Shown here one piece after another: positions 16,821 to 26,043 of a DNA stretch of 37,679 bases. A model generated the notes under the pieces. That model worked only from the letters and a program-made list of their open reading frames with translations, was not told the DNA's origin and made no database searches. The DNA is from Gammaproteobacteria bacterium (GTDB lineage Bacteria; Pseudomonadota; Gammaproteobacteria; Steroidobacterales; Steroidobacteraceae): contig JAHEAZ010000023.1 in assembly GCA_024642505.1 (NCBI GenBank), forward strand, positions 1 to 37,679, given 5' to 3'. The first letter of the stretch is position 1; each line of letters begins with the position of its first letter. Position numbers and translations under genes: made by a program.

Positions 16821-18188
16821 GTGGAACCGAGACAGGTACGCAGTGCGGCCGACGCACGGGTGATCATCGCTGAACGCGGGCTGGATCATGTGAAGGTGGG
16901 CGCCTTCGACATCGATGGCATCCTGCGGGGCAAGTACGTTTCAGCCCAGAAGTTCGATTCGGTGCTGGACGGTGGTTTCGGCTTCTGTGACGTAGTCCTG
17001 GGCTGGGACAGCAAGGACGAGCTCTACGACAATGTCAAATTCACCGGCTGGCAAACCGGGTACCCGGATGCCAACGTACGGGTGCTGCCGGAGTCCTGTC
17101 GCTCCTTGCCCTGGGAGGAGCGCGGGCTGTTCTTCCTCGGCGAGTTTACCGGCGAAGCAGAAGCGATCTGCCCGCGAGCGTTGCTCCGGCGGGTTCTCGA
17201 CCGTGGCCGTCGCATGGGTTACGAGTCGTTCGCGGGTTTCGAGTACGAATTCTTCATCTTCGACGAGACTCCTGATTCGATCCGCGCCAAGCACTACCGC
17301 GACCTCAAGCCCATTGCGCCGGACTCCTTCGGCTATTCGGTGATTCGCAATAGCGTATGGAGCGAGCTGTACCGGGACCTGCTCGAGAATTGCGAGCAGA
17401 TGGACCTGCCGATCGAAGGACTACACGAGGAGACCGGCCCGGGGGTGGTTGAGGCCGCGCTCGCCTACGACAGCAGCCTCGCGGCGGCCGACAAGGCAGC
17501 ATTGTTCAAGACCTTCGCCAAGGTCATCGCCCAGCGCCGCGGGTTGATGGCGACCTTCATGGCCAAGTGGTCGAAGGACTGGCCGGGCCAGAGCGGCCAC
17601 ATTCATGTTTCCCTGCGCGACGCAGCGGGCAAGCCGGTGTTCCATGACCCGGCGCAGCCACACGGCATGAGCGACGTCCTGCGCTGGTTCGTCGGCGGGC
17701 AACAGCGCCTGATGCCTGAACTGCTCGCCATGATCGCGCCGACCGTCAATTCCTATACCAGGCTGATTCCGGGTTTCTGGGCGCCAACCGACTCGACCTG
17801 GTCGGTGGACAACCGGACCTGCGCGCTGCGGGTCATCGGTGGCAGCGCCAAGTCGCAGCGGGTCGAATTCCGCGTGGCGGCTGCCGACGCCAATCCCTAC
17901 GTGATTCTGGCGGCGGCCCTGGGTTCGGGCCTCTGGGGTATCGAGAATCGCATCGAGCCCGAGCCGATGGTCAAGGGCAATGCCTACGACCACAAGTTTC
18001 CGAAGCGCCTGGCGCTGCCGCGCACTCTCTGGGACGCGGCGCAACGGCTGAAGGCGTCGAAAATGGCGCGCGACTGGTTCGGCGACGCGTTCGTCGAGCA
18101 CTTTGCCGCGACGCGCGAGTGGGAGGAAAGGGAATACCGGCGCCATATCACCGACTGGGAGCTGGCGCGTTACTTCGAGATCATCTGA
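16821..18188 (+). CDS. Glutamine-synthetase-like gamma-glutamylamine ligase
   Basis: Predicted to use ATP to join glutamate, or a similar acid, to an amine; homologues include PuuA (gamma-glutamylputrescine synthetase). The 455-residue protein has the GS beta-grasp part (DIDGILRGKY near the N terminus) and the catalytic domain, with FEYEFFIFD (metal-binding Glu residues), HEETGPGVVEAAL, GQSGHIHVSLRD and the Arg-rich NRTCALRVIGG and VEFRVAAADANPY segments. True glutamine synthetases have NRSA; here the motif reads NRTC. A GTG at 16821 has the site gaggggg five bases upstream and is preferred to ATG 16767. It runs directly into the aldehyde dehydrogenase gene (2 bases), as expected for a gamma-glutamylation pathway. 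Confidence 0.85.
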   Translation: MEPRQVRSAADARVIIAERGLDHVKVGAFDIDGILRGKYVSAQKFDSVLDGGFGFCDVVLGWDSKDELYDNVKFTGWQTGYPDANVRVLPESCRSLPWEERGLFFLGEFTGEAEAICPRALLRRVLDRGRRMGYESFAGFEYEFFIFDETPDSIRAKHYRDLKPIAPDSFGYSVIRNSVWSELYRDLLENCEQMDLPIEGLHEETGPGVVEAALAYDSSLAAADKAALFKTFAKVIAQRRGLMATFMAKWSKDWPGQSGHIHVSLRDAAGKPVFHDPAQPHGMSDVLRWFVGGQQRLMPELLAMIAPTVNSYTRLIPGFWAPTDSTWSVDNRTCALRVIGGSAKSQRVEFRVAAADANPYVILAAALGSGLWGIENRIEPEPMVKGNAYDHKFPKRLALPRTLWDAAQRLKASKMARDWFGDAFVEHFAATREWEEREYRRHITDWELARYFEII

Positions 18189-18190
18189 AC

Positions 18191-19579
18191 ATGAACGTCC
18201 AACGCACCATTACGCCGGTCGACGGCACGGTCTACTGTGAGCGTCCGCTGGCCAGCGACACTGAGCTCGACGCCATTCTGGAGCGTGCCAGGCAGGCACA
18301 GCGCGCATGGCGAAACACGGACCTGGCGACGCGGGCCGCGGTCTGCCGCCGCTTCTGCGACCTGTTCGAGTCGAAGCGAGACGAGATCGCGCTCGAGCTA
18401 ACCTGGCAGATGGGACGACCCATCGGCTACTCGCCGAGCGAGGTTCGCGGTACGCTCGAGCGGGCGCGCTACATGGTGGACATCGCGGCCGAAGCGCTGG
18501 CCGACGTCGATGCCGGTCCCAAGGATAACTTCAGGCGCTTCGTACGGCGCGAGCCCCTTGGCGTCGTGCTGACCATTGCCGCCTGGAACTACCCCTACCT
18601 GATCGCGGTAAACAGCGTGGTGCCGGCAATCATGGCCGGCAACACGGTGGTGTTGAAGCACTCCGCGCAGACGCCGCTGTGCGCCGAGCGCTTTGCCGAG
18701 TGCTTCCGTGAGGCCGGCCTGCCCGAGGGAGTGTTCCAGGCCGTTCATCTGTCGCACGCATCGGCCGAACGCGCGATGCGCGACCCGCGCGTCGACTTCG
18801 TGGCGTTCACCGGTTCCGTCGCAGGTGGGCATGCGGTACAGCACGCGGTTTCGGAGCGCTTCATCGGCACAGGACTGGAACTAGGCGGCTGCGATCCGGC
18901 CTACCTCCGCCACGATGCGGATCTCGCCCATGCCGTCGAGAGCCTGGTGGACGGCGCCTTTTTCAACAGCGGACAGTCGTGCTGCGGCATCCAGCGCATC
19001 TACGTACACGAGCGTCTCTACGACGACTTCGTCGCGGGCGCCATCGAGCTCACCAACCGCTACGTGCTCGGCAACCCGACCTCGCCTGACACCACGCTCG
19101 GCCCGGTGGTACGCACCGCGGCTGCCGAGCAGATCCGGCGGCAGATTGCCGCGTCGATCGCCGCCGGGGCCATGCCGTCCATCGACGAACGGCACTTTCC
19201 GCAGAGTCGCGCGGGCACGCCCTACCTGGCGCCGCAGCTGTTGCTGGGCGTGAGCAATCACATGCCGGTCATGCGCGAGGAGATCTTCGGCCCGGTGGCC
19301 GGCGTCATGAAGGTTGGCGGCGACGATGAGGCGGTGGCGCTGATGAACGACAGCGACTTCGGCCTGACTGCGGCGGTCTGGACGCGCGACGTCGAGGCGG
19401 GCGCTGCGCTGGGTGATCGCATCGCGACCGGCACGTTCTTCGTGAATCGCTGTGACTACCTTGACCCGGCGCTGGCCTGGGTCGGAGTCAAGGATTCCGG
19501 CCGCGGCTGCACACTGTCGCGCGTCGGCTACGAGCATCTCACCCGGCCGAAGTCGTTCCACATTCGCCTCAAGACCTGA
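18191..19579 (+). CDS. NAD(P)-dependent aldehyde dehydrogenase
   Basis: Oxidises an aldehyde to a carboxylate; probably the aldehyde made from the (gamma-glutamylated) amine. The 462-residue protein has the cofactor-site motif AAWNYPY (131-136), the base Glu230 in LELGG, and the catalytic Cys264 in NSGQSCC, followed by the late EEIFGPV motif. The usual ELGGK is ELGGC here; some semialdehyde dehydrogenases also lack that Lys. Start ATG 18191 lies 2 bases after the ligase stop, and the alcohol dehydrogenase gene follows after 16 bases, so all three are probably co-translated. Confidence 0.9.
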   Translation: MNVQRTITPVDGTVYCERPLASDTELDAILERARQAQRAWRNTDLATRAAVCRRFCDLFESKRDEIALELTWQMGRPIGYSPSEVRGTLERARYMVDIAAEALADVDAGPKDNFRRFVRREPLGVVLTIAAWNYPYLIAVNSVVPAIMAGNTVVLKHSAQTPLCAERFAECFREAGLPEGVFQAVHLSHASAERAMRDPRVDFVAFTGSVAGGHAVQHAVSERFIGTGLELGGCDPAYLRHDADLAHAVESLVDGAFFNSGQSCCGIQRIYVHERLYDDFVAGAIELTNRYVLGNPTSPDTTLGPVVRTAAAEQIRRQIAASIAAGAMPSIDERHFPQSRAGTPYLAPQLLLGVSNHMPVMREEIFGPVAGVMKVGGDDEAVALMNDSDFGLTAAVWTRDVEAGAALGDRIATGTFFVNRCDYLDPALAWVGVKDSGRGCTLSRVGYEHLTRPKSFHIRLKT

Positions 19580-19595
19580 AGTACGGGGAGCCGTC

Positions 19596-20756
19596 ATGGA
19601 ACTCAAGGGCAACTGGAACTACCCGACGTCTGTCCGTTTCGGTGCCGGTCGCATACGCGAGCTGCCCGACGCGTGCCGCAGCCTGGGCATCAGACGACCA
19701 TTGCTGGTGACGGACCCCGGTCTCGCCGCCTTGCCGATGGTCGCGCAGGCTGCCGAGCTATGTCGCGAGGCGGGGTTGCCCTGTGCCGTGTTCTCCGACG
19801 TGCAGGCCAATCCGGTAGAGGAGAATGTCAACCGCGGCGTCGCGGCATACCACGCGGGCGGCCATGATGGCGTGATTGCCTTTGGTGGTGGCAGTGCGCT
19901 CGACGCGGCCAAGGCGATCGCCTTGATGGTCGGACAGAAGCGGCCGCTGTGGGATTTTGAGGATCGCGAGGACTGGTTCACGCGCGTGGACGTGTCCGGC
20001 ATGGCGCCGGTGGTCGCGGTCCCGACCACTGCGGGTACCGGGTCGGAGGTAGGCCGTGCGTCGGTGATCACGAACCTCTCGGATCATACGAAGAGAATCA
20101 TCTTCCATCCAAAGATGTTGCCGGCGATCGTCATCGAGGACCCGGAGCTCACTGTCGGGCTGCCCGCGCATGTGACCGCGGCAACCGGCATGGATGCCCT
20201 GTCGCACTGCCTCGAAGCCTGGTGCTCGCCGTTCTATCACCCGATGGCGGAGGGCATTGCAGCGGAGGGCATGCGCCTGGTCAGGCAATGGCTGCCGACG
20301 GCGGTTCATGATGGCGCCAACCTGGAGGCGAGGGCACACATGCTCGTTGCCTCGTCGATGGGAGCGACCGCCTTTCAGAAGGGGCTAGGAGCCATGCATA
20401 GCCTGAGTCACCCTTGCGGCGCGAACCTGAACACCCACCATGGCCTGACCAACGCCGTGGTGATGCCCTACGTACTGGCATGGAACCGCAAGGCGATCGA
20501 CCAGAAGATGGTGCGCCTGGCCGCCTACATGGGCCTCGGCGAGCAATCCTTCGACGGTTTCCTCGCCTGGGTGCTGGAGTTGCGTGCCGATATCGGGATT
20601 CCGAGCACGCTGGCGGAGATCGGGGTACGCGAGGAACACGCCGCGGTTTTTGCACCGCAGGCCCTGGCTGACCCCTCGACGGGCGGCAACCCCTTGCCGA
20701 TGACCGAGGAAGATTTCCGCGTCCTGTACCTGAATAGCATCGGCGGACGACTCTAG
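19596..20756 (+). CDS. Iron-containing alcohol dehydrogenase
   Basis: Group III alcohol dehydrogenase, cytosolic, interconverting an alcohol and an aldehyde with NAD(P). The 386-residue protein has the nucleotide motif GGGSALDAAK (about residues 97-106), PTTAGTGSEVG (about 147-157), and the metal-binding region with TGMDALSHCLEAW, then HSLSHPCGANLNTHHG carrying the conserved His ligands. ATG 19596 follows ggggag. Paired with the aldehyde dehydrogenase just upstream it gives a two-step alcohol-to-acid route; the substrate could be a hydroxy- or amino-alcohol. Confidence 0.9.
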   Translation: MELKGNWNYPTSVRFGAGRIRELPDACRSLGIRRPLLVTDPGLAALPMVAQAAELCREAGLPCAVFSDVQANPVEENVNRGVAAYHAGGHDGVIAFGGGSALDAAKAIALMVGQKRPLWDFEDREDWFTRVDVSGMAPVVAVPTTAGTGSEVGRASVITNLSDHTKRIIFHPKMLPAIVIEDPELTVGLPAHVTAATGMDALSHCLEAWCSPFYHPMAEGIAAEGMRLVRQWLPTAVHDGANLEARAHMLVASSMGATAFQKGLGAMHSLSHPCGANLNTHHGLTNAVVMPYVLAWNRKAIDQKMVRLAAYMGLGEQSFDGFLAWVLELRADIGIPSTLAEIGVREEHAAVFAPQALADPSTGGNPLPMTEEDFRVLYLNSIGGRL

Positions 20757-20862
20757 CGGCGAGCCGTCGCCGGCAGCGCGAGCATCCGTTCCTTGCTACG
20801 CCGATCGTATGCCCGGACAATGACCTGATCGGCTCATCCGGCCGTGCCCAGGAAAGTTCTGA

Positions 20863-21735
20863 ATGGTGCCCTTCGCAATCGCGGGCGTGCAGATGTACGT
20901 CCCAGCCTATAAATCGAATGTCGACGCGGTACTGCACCGCCTGGAAATCCTGGTAAGCCGATTTCCCTGGGTCAACATGGTGCTATTCAGCGAGTTGGCA
21001 CTGTCCGGCCCGGTTCACAACCATCCTGTCAGCCTGCCAGGGCCGGAAGAGGAGGAGTTGCGGCGCGCCGCCGCCAAGCATGGCGTCTGGCTGATTCCGG
21101 GGTCCATATTCGAGCGAACCAAGGAAGGGCTGATCCACAACACCTCCCCGGTGATTGCGCCGGATGGCAGTGTCATTGCGCGTTACCGCAAGATGGTGCC
21201 GTTCCTGCCCTACGAAGCGGGCGTGACTGCCGGCACGGAGTTCTGCGTGTTTGACGTGCCTTCCGTCGGCCGCTTTGGCCTGTCGATCTGCTATGACATG
21301 TGGCTGCCCGAGACGACGCGCTCGCTGACCGCGATGGGTGCTGAAGTGCTGTTGCATCCGGTCCTGACCGGCACGATCGACCGCAACGTCGAACTGGCGA
21401 TCGCGCGGGCGACCGCGGCGCAATTCCAGTGCTATGTCATCGACATCAACGGACTGGGGCCGGGCGGGTTCGGGCGATCCGCCGTGGTCGATCCGTCCGG
21501 CATCGTCATCTACCAGGCGGGCGGCGCGGACGAGACCATAGCCGTAGAAATCGACCTGGATGTCGTCAGGCGGCAGCGCGAACGAGGTCTTCACGGCGGC
21601 CTTGGGCAGACGCTGAAGAGCTTCCGCGACAGGAAATTTCCGCTACCGGTGTATGATGGAACCGGCGGCACCGCGGAATATCTCAATACGCTGGGCCCGC
21701 TGCGAATGCCCGGCAAGCCGGGTAGCGACGGTTGA
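20863..21735 (+). CDS. Carbon-nitrogen hydrolase (nitrilase superfamily)
   Basis: Hydrolyses a non-peptide C-N bond, such as an amide or N-carbamoyl group. The 290-residue protein has the complete nitrilase triad: Glu44 in LFSELAL, Lys110 in RYRKMVPF and Cys143 in SICYDMWLPE. Length fits the amidase branches (omega-amidase, N-carbamoylputrescine amidase) better than true nitrilases. In context it could release glutamate or glutamine-like products from gamma-glutamyl intermediates, or act with the next gene on a polyamine; neither can be proved from sequence. The ribosome site caggaaag precedes ATG 20863. Confidence 0.88.
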   Translation: MVPFAIAGVQMYVPAYKSNVDAVLHRLEILVSRFPWVNMVLFSELALSGPVHNHPVSLPGPEEEELRRAAAKHGVWLIPGSIFERTKEGLIHNTSPVIAPDGSVIARYRKMVPFLPYEAGVTAGTEFCVFDVPSVGRFGLSICYDMWLPETTRSLTAMGAEVLLHPVLTGTIDRNVELAIARATAAQFQCYVIDINGLGPGGFGRSAVVDPSGIVIYQAGGADETIAVEIDLDVVRRQRERGLHGGLGQTLKSFRDRKFPLPVYDGTGGTAEYLNTLGPLRMPGKPGSDG

Positions 21736-21756
21736 TCCGGTAATGGCCAGGGAGAA

Positions 21757-24525
21757 ATGGTGCCCGAACAGACAGGTGGCAAGAAACAATCATCTTTGAC
21801 GGAATACTACAGCGCGTCGCAGCTTCGCAGCGACCGCTGGATCAGCCTCAAGTCGACCTGCGCAAGACTCGCCGGCGCGACTGAAGGCGATCGCACGGTC
21901 TTTGAAACCCGCGCCCGCGACCTGCTGGCGTCCCTGGAACCGATCGAGTTCTACTGGGCTTTCCCGAGCAGGACCGCATGGCAGTCCCTGTGGCAACTGC
22001 TCGAGAGGCGGCAGTTCGAGGAGCTGTCGCGCAGCGTGTCTCTCATTGTCCGCGCGCTGGTCAGCGGATCGTACCGACGCCGTTCGCGGCGCGGAACCGA
22101 ACACGACGACGACGCTACCCCGATCGAGGAAGAGCAGCTGGAGGAGCGTAGCGAGGACGTTGCCAACGCGCCGCCGTACTTCGAGGTCCTGATAGTGGAC
22201 TCGTTGTCACCCACACAGGAAGACGGCCAGAGCCGTGCGCTACGCAAGGCCCGCCGGCTCGACGACCGTTTCGTCTACGAGCTGGTGTTCGTGCCGAGCC
22301 TCGAGGACGCGTTGATCGCGGCGCTATTCAACTTCAACATCCAGAGCGTGGTGATCCGCCCCGGGCTGGAGCTCAAGTCCCGCAACGAGATACCGTTCCT
22401 GCGGCGCTACCTGCGCCGCATCGGTGGGCGCGACCTCGAGAGCTATGACCCGGAGTCATGGCAGGTCGAGCTCTGCCGCCTGATTCACGAGATTCGCCCG
22501 GAGGTGGACGTCTACCTCGTGACCGATGAATCGGTCGAGGTTATAGCCGGGCTCGAGCTGCGCGGCTGCCGCAGGGTGTTCTACAACCAGGACGACTTCC
22601 TGGAGCTGCACGTCAACATCCTGCGCGGAGTCGACGCGCGCTACGAGACGCCGTTCTTCAACGCGCTGAAGCAGTATTCCCGCCGGCCTACCGGCGTATT
22701 CCACGCGTTGCCGATCAGCCGCGGCAAGTCGATTGCACGATCGCACTGGATAGGCGACATGCTCGACTTCTATGGCATCAACGTCTTCCTGGCAGAAACT
22801 TCAGCGACTTCCGGGGGGCTGGACTCCCTGCTGGCGCCAACCGGTTCCCTGAAAAGGGCTCAGGAATATGCTGCGCGGGCTTTCGGCGCCGACCGTACGT
22901 ATTTCGCGACCAATGGCACGTCCACCTGCAACAAGATCGTCGTTCAGGCGATCGTCCGGCCGGGCGATATAGTGCTGGTGGACCGTGACTGCCACAAGTC
23001 ACATCACTATGGAATGGTACTGGCGGGCGCGCAGGTCGTTTATCTGGACAGCTACCCGCTCAACGAGTACTCGATGTACGGTGCGGTGCCGCTCAAGGAG
23101 ATCAGGCACAGACTGCTGGAGCTCAGGGCGGCCGGGAAACTCGACCGGGTCCGCATGCTGTTGCTGACCAACTGCACCTTCGACGGCGTGGTCTACAACG
23201 TCGAGCGCGTGATGGAAGAGTGTCTGGCAATCAAACCTGACCTGGTCTTCCTGTGGGACGAGGCCTGGTTCGCGTTCGCACGTTTCGGCACCGTCTATCG
23301 CCAGCGGACCGCGATGCATTGTGCCGGGCTGCTGCGCGATCGCTACGCCTCGCCCGAATACCGCGAGCGCTGGCAGGCTCAGCAGGCTGCGCTCAAGGCT
23401 TCCGGCGATGAAGCGCTCGTGGCTGAACCACTGTTGCCCGATCCCGACAAGGTCCGGATCCGCGCCTATGCGACCCAGTCGACACACAAGACGCTCACTT
23501 CCCTGCGGCAGGGGTCGATGATTCACGTGCGTGATCAGGACTTCAAGGGCGAGGTGGCGCAGGCCTTCCACGAAGCCTACATGACCCACACGTCGACCTC
23601 GCCGAACTACCAGATACTGGCATCGCTCGATCTAGGTCGCCGCCAGGTGGAGCTCGAGGGCCTCGAGCTCGTGCAGAAACAGGTCGAGACGGCCATGGCC
23701 ATCCGCAAGGTAGTCAACACACACCCGTTGATCAGCAAGTACTTCCGGGTGCTGGGAGTACGCGAGATGGTGCCCTCGGAGTACCGTCCATCAGGCGTGG
23801 ACTCCTACCTGGACAATGAGGGTGCCTGGAGCGAGATGTGGGACGCCTGGTCGGAAGACGAGTTTGCCGTGGATCCGTCGCGGATCACCCTCGCAGTCGG
23901 CGGCACCGGCTACGACGGTGACACCTTCAAGACGGCTATCCTGATGGATCGCCACGGGATCCAGGTCAACAAGACCTCGCGCAACACCGTATTGCTGATG
24001 ACCAACATCGGTACCACGCGTTCGTCGATCGCCTACCTCATCGAGGTCCTGGTGCAGATCGCCCGGGACATCGATGAGCGGCTGGATGATGCAGGAGGTA
24101 TGGAGCGACGGTCATTCGACAACCGGGTTCGCTCGCTCATGCAGGAACTGCCACCGCTGCCGGACTTCAGCCGCTTTCATGACGCCTTCCGCGCCAACGA
24201 CGGAAGCGGCACGCCGGAGGGCGACATTCGCGCGGCGTTCTTCCTCGCCTACGACGAGAGCCGCTGCGAGTATTTCCTGCTTCAGGATGACAGCCTCGCC
24301 GGGGCAATGGCTGCCGGGCGAGAACTCGTTTCCACTTCATTCATCATTCCGTATCCGCCGGGGTTCCCGATCCTGGTACCCGGCCAGATCATCTCCGCGG
24401 AGATCCTGGCTTTCATGCGCGCGCTGGACGTCAAGGAAATTCACGGCTACCAGCCGGAACTCGGACTGAGGGTATTCACCCAGCCGGCGCTCGATGCGCT
24501 GGTCGGCGCAGGGAATCCCGGTTGA
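21757..24525 (+). CDS. Large Orn/Lys/Arg-type PLP decarboxylase
   Basis: Predicted to decarboxylate a basic amino acid to its amine. The 922-residue protein is about 170-200 residues longer than AdiA, LdcC or SpeC. The fold-type I core has FATNGTSTCNKIV and DRDCHKSHHYG (about 384-418), Asp501 in FLWDEAWFAF contacting the cofactor ring, and the PLP Lys578 in TQSTHKTLTSLRQGSM. The N-terminal part (1-310) is an enlarged wing region with a highly charged stretch at about 107-135 (many Arg, then Asp/Glu), probably a flexible linker. The C-terminal domain contains YPPGFPILVPGQ, as in the family. Substrate is open: Arg, Lys or Orn. It is followed after 38 bases by the ATP-grasp gene. Confidence 0.88.
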   Translation: MVPEQTGGKKQSSLTEYYSASQLRSDRWISLKSTCARLAGATEGDRTVFETRARDLLASLEPIEFYWAFPSRTAWQSLWQLLERRQFEELSRSVSLIVRALVSGSYRRRSRRGTEHDDDATPIEEEQLEERSEDVANAPPYFEVLIVDSLSPTQEDGQSRALRKARRLDDRFVYELVFVPSLEDALIAALFNFNIQSVVIRPGLELKSRNEIPFLRRYLRRIGGRDLESYDPESWQVELCRLIHEIRPEVDVYLVTDESVEVIAGLELRGCRRVFYNQDDFLELHVNILRGVDARYETPFFNALKQYSRRPTGVFHALPISRGKSIARSHWIGDMLDFYGINVFLAETSATSGGLDSLLAPTGSLKRAQEYAARAFGADRTYFATNGTSTCNKIVVQAIVRPGDIVLVDRDCHKSHHYGMVLAGAQVVYLDSYPLNEYSMYGAVPLKEIRHRLLELRAAGKLDRVRMLLLTNCTFDGVVYNVERVMEECLAIKPDLVFLWDEAWFAFARFGTVYRQRTAMHCAGLLRDRYASPEYRERWQAQQAALKASGDEALVAEPLLPDPDKVRIRAYATQSTHKTLTSLRQGSMIHVRDQDFKGEVAQAFHEAYMTHTSTSPNYQILASLDLGRRQVELEGLELVQKQVETAMAIRKVVNTHPLISKYFRVLGVREMVPSEYRPSGVDSYLDNEGAWSEMWDAWSEDEFAVDPSRITLAVGGTGYDGDTFKTAILMDRHGIQVNKTSRNTVLLMTNIGTTRSSIAYLIEVLVQIARDIDERLDDAGGMERRSFDNRVRSLMQELPPLPDFSRFHDAFRANDGSGTPEGDIRAAFFLAYDESRCEYFLLQDDSLAGAMAAGRELVSTSFIIPYPPGFPILVPGQIISAEILAFMRALDVKEIHGYQPELGLRVFTQPALDALVGAGNPG

Positions 24526-24563
24526 CTCGGCTGCCAGGCGACGCGCGGACAAAGGAGAACAGC

Positions 24564-26018
24564 ATGGCTTCAACGAGGAAACTCCGGAACATCTCGGAGA
24601 TTCGCCGGTTTTTTCACCGTAACGAAACGCCGATCTATTTCGTCAGCGCCACCAACTTCAACCTGCTGGGCATCGACGAATGGGTTCGCAACTTCAAGTA
24701 CATAAACTACATCGACTGCTACGACGGCAAGCACCCGAACGTCTTCTGTCCGCCGGAAATGCCGCACGCCGAATTCGAATCGATCGAGGACATCAACAAC
24801 TACCTGCTGCAACACAAGTCAGTGGTCGACCTGATCGAAGGGCGCGGCGGCAAGCCGAAACTCGTGTTCCTGATGTTCGACGAGAAGACCGAGAAGCTCG
24901 CCAAGGAAATAGGCTGCCAGGTCTGGTTCCCCAGGGCAAAGCTCCGCGGCCGGGTCGACAACAAGATCGAGACGGTCAGGATCGGCGACAAGGCCGGCGT
25001 CCCCAGCGTCCCCAACACCCTCGCCGAGGTCAAGGACTACAAGCAACTGATGCAGGTTGCCGCAGAGGCGGGCCTGGGGCGCGACCTGGTGCTGCAGTCG
25101 GCCTACGGCGACAGTGGTCACACCACGTTTTTCATCAAGTCGGAGCAGGATTTTCGCGCCCACGCCGGCGAAATCATCGGCCAGGGCGAGATAAAGGTCA
25201 TGAAGCGGATCCGCTGCCGGGGCTCCGCAATCGAAGCCTGTACGACCAAGAACGGCACCATCGTCGGCCCGTTGATGACCGAACTGGTTGGCTTCCCGGA
25301 GCTGACGCCGTATCGGGGCGGATGGTGTGGCAACGAGATCTTTCCGGACGCCTTTACGCAGAAGCTGCGCAACAAGGCGCGAGACTACACCTTCAAGTTT
25401 GGTGAGCAGCTGAGAAAGGAGGGCTATCGCGGCTACTTCGAGCTCGACTTCCTGAGCGATCTCAAGTCCGGCGAGCTGTACCTGGGCGAACTCAATCCGC
25501 GCATCACTGGTGCGAGTTCCATGACCAACCATGCGGCATTTGCCCATGCCGACGCGCCGTTGTTCCTGTTCCACCTGCTCGAGTTCTCGAACGTGCCGTT
25601 TGATCTCGACATCGACGAGCTCAATGCGCGCTGGGCGGCTCGCGAGAATATCGACAACTGGTCGCAGATCGTCATCAAGCACACCGAGAACACGGTGGAT
25701 GTGCTGAGCGAGGCGCCCGCCTCGGGAATCTGGCGGATGCGTGACGATGGCGGAATCGACTATTCCCGGTTCGACTACCACCGGCGCGCGGTCGAATCCG
25801 AGCGCGAAGCTTTCTTCCTTCGTATCCTCAAGCCGGGCGACTACCGCTACGAGGGAGCGGACCTTGGCATCCTCGTTCTGCGCGGCCGCGTGATGACGTC
25901 CAAGTTCGAGCTGACGGAGCGGGCACGGCGGTGGATTCACTCGATTCGTGCCATGTATCGGGGCCGGCCTCTGGCGCCAGCCGCGGCTCCGGCCGAGCGC
26001 AGTTTCAAGATCCTGTGA
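24564..26018 (+). CDS. ATP-grasp ligase ('biotin carboxylase'-like)
   Basis: An ATP-dependent carboxylate-amine or carboxylate-thiol type ligase; the substrates are unknown. The 484-residue protein has the ATP-grasp fold: a pre-ATP domain, the segment RDLVLQSAYGDSGHTTFFIK (about residues 172-191) in the nucleotide-binding lobe, and the Mg-binding end YLGELNPRITGASS (about 306-319) with the Glu-x-Asn pair. There is no biotin-carboxylase C-terminal domain and no BCCP or carboxyltransferase gene nearby, so a role in fatty-acid synthesis is unlikely. The start is fixed by aaggag before ATG 24564. Its place between a decarboxylase and an Ntn hydrolase suggests that it forms an amide with the decarboxylase product (inference). 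Confidence 0.82.
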   Translation: MASTRKLRNISEIRRFFHRNETPIYFVSATNFNLLGIDEWVRNFKYINYIDCYDGKHPNVFCPPEMPHAEFESIEDINNYLLQHKSVVDLIEGRGGKPKLVFLMFDEKTEKLAKEIGCQVWFPRAKLRGRVDNKIETVRIGDKAGVPSVPNTLAEVKDYKQLMQVAAEAGLGRDLVLQSAYGDSGHTTFFIKSEQDFRAHAGEIIGQGEIKVMKRIRCRGSAIEACTTKNGTIVGPLMTELVGFPELTPYRGGWCGNEIFPDAFTQKLRNKARDYTFKFGEQLRKEGYRGYFELDFLSDLKSGELYLGELNPRITGASSMTNHAAFAHADAPLFLFHLLEFSNVPFDLDIDELNARWAARENIDNWSQIVIKHTENTVDVLSEAPASGIWRMRDDGGIDYSRFDYHRRAVESEREAFFLRILKPGDYRYEGADLGILVLRGRVMTSKFELTERARRWIHSIRAMYRGRPLAPAAAPAERSFKIL

Positions 26019-26043
26019 TCGCCGGCCCGTATGAGTCGCACTC

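Noticed and set aside
24564..26018. True biotin carboxylase (accC)
   Set aside because: Lacks the biotin-carboxylase C-terminal domain and any BCCP or carboxyltransferase neighbour; only the ATP-grasp core is shared.
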